Source: Acidobacteriota bacterium (GTDB lineage Bacteria > Acidobacteriota > Terriglobia > UBA7540). From it: 27,421 bases of DNA. The stretch spans positions 359-27,779 of the forward strand of contig PLWR01000499.1 of assembly GCA_003165615.1 (NCBI GenBank), read 5' to 3'. Position 1 is the stretch's first letter, and every line of letters begins with the position of its first letter. Position numbers and translations under genes: made by a program. The notes under the pieces were generated by a model. It saw only the letters and a program-made list of their open reading frames with translations. It was not told the DNA's origin and made no database searches. Positions 24,181 through 27,421 of the stretch are shown here, piece after piece.

Positions 24181-24535
24181 ACGGCCTTATATGAATCGTT
24201 GCGAGTTTAGCACAGTCAGGGCTTCCGGCTAAGCCCACGATGCGTGCCAACAACGTTTTACCCTGGCCGCGATTTGAAAACGGAAAGGGGCAATCCATCC
24301 CCACCCAGGAAAACACCCTGGCGTAGGGCCGAGCTGCGCTGGGCCTCCTTAATGCCCTCGCCCTAAAGGGGCGTTCCAATGGAAATCCATTCACAATCGC
24401 GGTTGAAGAGGAGAACCATCGCGCGGCTGGTTTTCCGTATCGGAAGTCTTTGCAAAGGTAAGGGATTGGCTACGACGAACGATGCGTGTGGGATTGAAAT
24501 AAGATCGAGGGTCGCCCCTTTGGGGCTCAACCGCT

Positions 24536-24575
24536 GGGTGGCGCAGACGCTGAAAACCGACCGTCTGCGCCACCC
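24536..24575. repeat. Perfect 14-bp stem hairpin
   Basis: GGGTGGCGCAGACG (24536-24549) pairs with CGTCTGCGCCACCC (24562-24575) across a 12-base loop. It lies 36 bases past the end of the thioesterase gene and could serve as its terminator. The length and perfect arms also fit a dispersed palindromic repeat. Confidence 0.75.
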
Positions 24576-24610
24576 CGGGGGTTAATCCGACGCGCCCCGA
24601 TCCTTCGAAT

Positions 24611-25015
24611 TCAAGGTGCGCTTCCAGCTTTCTCCTTCTTGGATTCGACCCTGCTCGCGAACTTGGCCACCGGCACAGAAGTTCTCCGATGCGTCGCTTC
24701 GGCAATCTTGTCGAAGGCATCGAAGGCCTCGAGGTCAAATGTGTAGACACGGCCTTCAACTCTCACCAGTCGCGAGACAACTCTTACGCGCATACCCACG
24801 GGCGTCGCGGCCAAATGTTTCATCTCAATGGAAATTCCCACCGTGTCTTCTCCGGCTCCCAGCAGCGGACTGACGTTCTCACGTGATGCCAGCTCCATCC
24901 ACATCAATAATGACGGGGTGGACAGGACAGGCAGGACGCCGGGACCCATGAAGTGAATGGCTTCCTGGTCGGTGACCAGGTAGCTCTTCTCAAGCACTCG
25001 CGTTTCCTCGGGCAC
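24611..25015 (-). CDS. FlK-type hotdog thioesterase (fluoroacetyl-CoA thioesterase family)
   Basis: A 134-residue single hotdog-fold protein. T33, E41 and H67 (TPSLLMWME and MKHLAATPVGM) have exactly the spacing of the Thr-Glu-His triad of Streptomyces FlK (8 and 26 residues apart). The H-L-A-A-T-P-V-G-M segment is typical of the family. The start is GTG at 25015 with AGGAG 6 bases upstream. Most relatives are not fluoroacetate enzymes; the likely role is hydrolysis of a short or unusual acyl-CoA, or a binding function. The last 15 residues are a Lys/Glu-rich tail. It is transcribed toward folD, 500 bp away. Confidence 0.82.
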   Translation of the reverse strand: MPEETRVLEKSYLVTDQEAIHFMGPGVLPVLSTPSLLMWMELASRENVSPLLGAGEDTVGISIEMKHLAATPVGMRVRVVSRLVRVEGRVYTFDLEAFDAFDKIAEATHRRTSVPVAKFASRVESKKEKAGSAP

Positions 25016-25285
25016 GGTTTACTCCTTTTATCGGTTCGCCTGGGTCCTCCCATCAAACTCCTTGCTGCATCCGTCGTTTGCGTAACATGCCAACACCCGG
25101 CAATGGGAAAGATCACCCGTACCGGCTGGGGGCCATTCGACCTGCAGCGCAGGTTCTCAACCCGGGCCTCCCCGAAGGGGGGCTATGGTAGCACTTGATG
25201 CTACTAGGGCACAACGCCTCTAATCCCACGTTTTATTGCGGCAATGAAGTGGGCGGCAACTGCCAATTCGTTGTAAGCTGCGTAA

Positions 25286-25537
25286 CGCTACGCGGGCAAT
25301 CGCCGCACCGCTACCGAGGAGGCGAGGCGCGCGAAGGTGCCGGGCGTCGTAATCCTCACAATCGTGATCGCCGCGGATGGAACCGTAAGCAATTTGAAGG
25401 TTCAAAAGGGGCTCGGCAAGGGACTCACGGAGAGTGCCGTGAATGCAGTACAGACTTGGGAATTCAAGCCGGCCACGAAAGCCGGTAAGCCGGTGGCGTG
25501 CAGAGTGAGGGCAAAGATCTCCTTCAAGTTGAATTGA
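25286..25537 (+). pseudogene. Orphan C-terminal fragment of an energy-transducer TonB protein
   Basis: From 25313 the frame reads TEEARRAKVPGVVILTIVIA, then ADGTVSNLKV, KGLGKGLTESAVNAVQTWEF, KPATKAGKPVACRV and ISFKLN before TGA. This is the end of a TonB C-terminal domain, which contacts TonB-dependent receptors. An in-frame TAA at 25283 closes the frame upstream. There is no signal anchor, proline-rich linker or initial part of the domain. A GTG at 25337 could start a 66-residue peptide but lacks an SD. It is best read as the 3' remnant of a deleted gene. Confidence 0.75.
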
Positions 25538-25811
25538 GCTGAGGCTGACGCTACTCGCTGTTAACGTGTTGGGGCACAAGAAAGAGCCCCATGCCGGCTC
25601 CTACCAGAAGGGTTATTCCCCATACCTGTCTAATGGATGCGCCCCCTCGATTCGGTTGTGAAATTGTCCGGATGACCGTGCCCGAAGGCAGTTCTTTCTG
25701 GAACCCGTGACTGGACCTGCCGCCGATGCCAGCACAACCCCCAACGCTTTGCTTGATTATCGCCGCCCGAACATTGGCTCCGGAGTGCTGAGATGGAATC
25801 GTGACATTCCC

Positions 25812-26786
25812 TCAAAAGTCGGCGAGCTTCTTGAATTGCACCAGGCGGATAAATTCCTTTTGGCTCTTGGCGTCGGAGGCCGAAAGTAGAACTCCATTCT
25901 CGGACACCCATAAATCATAAAAAGGGGAGTACGGCTGCTGGTGTTCTGCACCCGGAGGATTAACGGAATGCTGGGGGTTATGGGCAAACCTTTTAGACGG
26001 GTCCCGAACTTCCAACCGGAATTCCGAAGCGCTCAACTCGTCGTGCAAGATGGCGTATTTCCCGCGCCTCAATAGTCTAAGTGACGCATCGCGAGCGAAA
26101 AAGGAAATCGGGAACGTCTCCGTGGCTTCATCTTCCTGATACAGCGTGAAGCAGGTAGATTCGCCGGTTTGGGATCCTAAATTTCGCGTCAGACCAGCGA
26201 AGAAAAAGGCCAAGGGCAGGAAGAGCTCAGCAGAGTCGTTAATGGTATCATCATCTATAGCACGCAAGACCTTGCCTTCACTGCCGGTTTCCTCGCATAG
26301 CATTTCCGACGGAGTTCGCCGACATCCGTATGCGGTATTGTCCCCCATGAAGTTTTTGAAGGCTAGAGGTCGCAGGCGGGGAGAGAGCTTGATCCAGTAT
26401 GGGCTTGAGTCGTTCTCTGTGTCACAGTCTGAGAATCTTAGCTCACCGAAAACCTCAAATCCGCCGTCTTGGGATTTCCAAAGCGTCCATATGTCACAAG
26501 ATGCAGGTGCCTCCTTTACCTCGGCTGAGAGAATAATCAAATGCCTCCCTTCCGCAACTTGCGTAAGGCTGGGATCCTCTTTGCGCCTTTCTGCCAACCA
26601 TGCGCGGGCCTGTGCTTCGTCAGCGTCCAATTGGGGTTTCGAAGGAGTGACGGGACCCGGTTCATCAACTTTTGGACGTGCCTGCGAAAAGACATTCAGC
26701 GTGGCCATCAACAGCAGGATTAAGCTGAGGATCATCCTCCGCCCTTCTTTGACCACGCGACGCGAGTGTGAGGATCGATTCCGCAT
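25812..26786 (-). CDS. Secreted protein of unknown function
   Basis: A 324-residue protein that I do not recognise. The start at 26786 has a perfect AGGAG 7 bases upstream, overlapping the stop of the PAP2 frame; an ATG at 26735 (directly before MILSLILLLMATLNVFSQA) is the alternative. Either way an N-terminal signal segment is followed by a Pro-rich mature start (RPKVDEPGPVTPSKPQ). The mature part has several Cys (SCDIWTLW, FSDCDTEND, YGCRR, MLCEE, STCFTLY), which fits a periplasmic disulphide-bonded protein, and ends in FIRLVQFKKLADF. Composition is less GC-biased than its neighbours, a possible sign of transfer. It is likely co-transcribed with the PAP2 remnant. Confidence 0.7.
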   Translation of the reverse strand: MRNRSSHSRRVVKEGRRMILSLILLLMATLNVFSQARPKVDEPGPVTPSKPQLDADEAQARAWLAERRKEDPSLTQVAEGRHLIILSAEVKEAPASCDIWTLWKSQDGGFEVFGELRFSDCDTENDSSPYWIKLSPRLRPLAFKNFMGDNTAYGCRRTPSEMLCEETGSEGKVLRAIDDDTINDSAELFLPLAFFFAGLTRNLGSQTGESTCFTLYQEDEATETFPISFFARDASLRLLRRGKYAILHDELSASEFRLEVRDPSKRFAHNPQHSVNPPGAEHQQPYSPFYDLWVSENGVLLSASDAKSQKEFIRLVQFKKLADF

Positions 26787-26796
26787 TTCACATCTC

Positions 26797-27186
26797 CTAC
26801 TTGCAGAGTTTCGAAACATTGTACGCTGCGACGCCGACCAGCGCTCCGGCTATCGCGTCGGAGGCGTAGTGGTAGCGGCCGTAGACGATGGCGAGCGCGA
26901 CACTGGCGGCGAGAATCATGAACATGGCGCCCAAGCGCGGCGCGTGCTTACGAACGGCCAACGCCACGGCGGTGACCGCCGCCACATGTCCGCTGGGAAA
27001 AATGCAGGCGTTCACGCTGTAGTGGTCGAGCAGCCAGAAATTCAACCTGCGCAGCAGAGGGTCCACATGCGGAACCGGCACGTCACCAAACAGCATGCGG
27101 GGCGGGGTGAGAGGGAAGAAAGGATACACGGCGTAACAGAAGAGCGTGGCCAGCAGCACCGTGGCCCAAAAGTCGTCCAGGGCGCG
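26797..27186 (-). pseudogene. PAP2-family phosphatase, 5' end replaced
   Basis: The C-terminal about 130 residues match PAP2/inositol-phosphorylceramide-synthase-like phosphatases: RALDDFWATVLLATLFCYAV, YPFFPLTPPRMLFGD, then FPSGHVAAVTAVALAV and YGRYHYASDAIAGALVG. The PSGH and R-x-H-x3-D active-site motifs are intact, with several membrane helices. Homology starts near 27186. Further upstream the same open frame runs through a REP-like palindrome pair and transposase-like codons, so the first helices and the true start are missing. No start codon with SD is seen near the domain. The enzyme would have dephosphorylated or transferred lipid phosphate groups at the membrane. Confidence 0.75.
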
Positions 27187-27252
27187 ATGGCCCTTCGCAG
27201 CGGCGGGTTCGCAGTTTCCACAAAATGCCTGGATAACGCTTCGGCCGTGGCA

Positions 27253-27289
27253 CCGGCATCCTGCCGGCAAATGCCGCCAAGATGGCGGC
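27253..27289. repeat. REP-like double hairpin
   Basis: CCGGCA-tcc-TGCCGG (27253-27267) is followed by GCCGCCA-aga-TGGCGGC (27273-27289). Two adjacent GC-rich hairpins are the form of REP or BIME elements. It lies within the open frame leading into the PAP2 domain. Confidence 0.75.
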
Positions 27290-27360
27290 GCTACGTCATC
27301 CACCCAATTACAGGGCACTTCATGCGCGACACTTCGCTGCGACGCATAAAGGATTGCGGC

Positions 27361-27421
27361 CACCCCCAAGGGTGCCAACTGCTCCTGCCGGAACGCCGCG
27401 ATCGTGTCGTGGTCCGGATGC
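27361..27421 (-). mobile_element. Transposase fragment (IS1182/IS5-type), at window edge
   Basis: The minus strand reads HPDHDTIAAFRQEQLAPL from 27420. The string HPDHDTIAxFR is characteristic of the N-terminal part of IS1182/IS5-group transposases. It runs in frame into the REP and PAP2 sequence, which is not transposase, so it is a remnant. Its extent beyond the window is not visible. Confidence 0.65.

Larger units (their letters stand above)
24110..24610. other. 500-bp spacer between the thioesterase gene and folD
   Basis: Next to folD it contains heptamers (24126-24180), and near the other end a long hairpin (24536-24575). Between them a mixed region (24190-24530) has short inverted pieces such as GCCCCTTTGGGGC (24513-24525) but no recognisable protein. 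It resembles layers of old dispersed repeats. Confidence 0.55.

Noticed and set aside
24161..24394. 77-codon minus-strand frame before folD
   Set aside because: Lies in repeat-filled spacer, includes the heptamers, has no SD and no recognisable domain.

Overview
The window is about 27.4 kb of GC-rich bacterial chromosome. The organism is most likely a soil or sediment member of the Acidobacteriota. This is inferred from the large He_PIG-repeat lipoproteins, the PEGA/Ig/OmpA surface protein, the DUF374 acyltransferase, and the many short dispersed repeats in the spacers. No rRNA, tRNA or marker gene in the window fixes the taxonomy.

Layout, left to right. (1) 1-797, minus: 5' part of a secreted M19 membrane dipeptidase, cut by the window edge. 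(2) 991-3588, plus: GAF-domain protein, glutamyl-tRNA synthetase (gltX) and MscL with a zinc-ribbon tail. A hairpin separates these from (3) 3671-5434, minus: PEGA/Ig-like/OmpA outer-membrane protein with a Lys/Ala-rich tail. (4) 5719-8565, minus: Tat-exported GH35 beta-galactosidase. (5) 8902-9453, plus: YfiT/DinB-type protein. (6) 9471-16184, minus: two tandem paralogous lipoproteins with He_PIG repeats, separated by a 0.9-kb spacer holding a palindromic MITE-like element, a heptamer tract and a good orphan promoter. (7) 16614-20007, minus: a decayed reductive pyrimidine-catabolism cluster made of a beta-ureidopropionase remnant, dihydropyrimidinase/hydantoinase and methylmalonate-semialdehyde dehydrogenase. 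(8) 20447-22336, plus: an isoprenylcysteine/phospholipid methyltransferase-like membrane protein and a DUF374 acyltransferase. (9) 22389-25015, minus: coaE, folD and a fluoroacetyl-CoA-thioesterase-like hotdog protein. (10) 25286-27421: an orphan TonB C-terminal fragment, a secreted protein of unknown function, and a PAP2 phosphatase whose 5' end is replaced by a REP-like element and a transposase remnant.

The metabolic theme that links neighbours is uracil/thymine breakdown: hydantoinase opens dihydropyrimidine, ureidopropionase would release beta-alanine or beta-aminoisobutyrate, and MmsA converts the derived semialdehyde to an acyl-CoA. The middle gene survives only as 42 codons, so the route is interrupted here unless another copy exists.

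The most unusual feature is a set of short tandem tracts with a period of 7 bp (one tract has period 8). The unit sequences are unrelated from tract to tract. They sit in spacers, inside gltX, at the start codon of coaE, at the stop codon of folD, and at the breakpoints of deleted genes. They look like the product of one process that writes different 7-mers, and several have been absorbed into essential reading frames.
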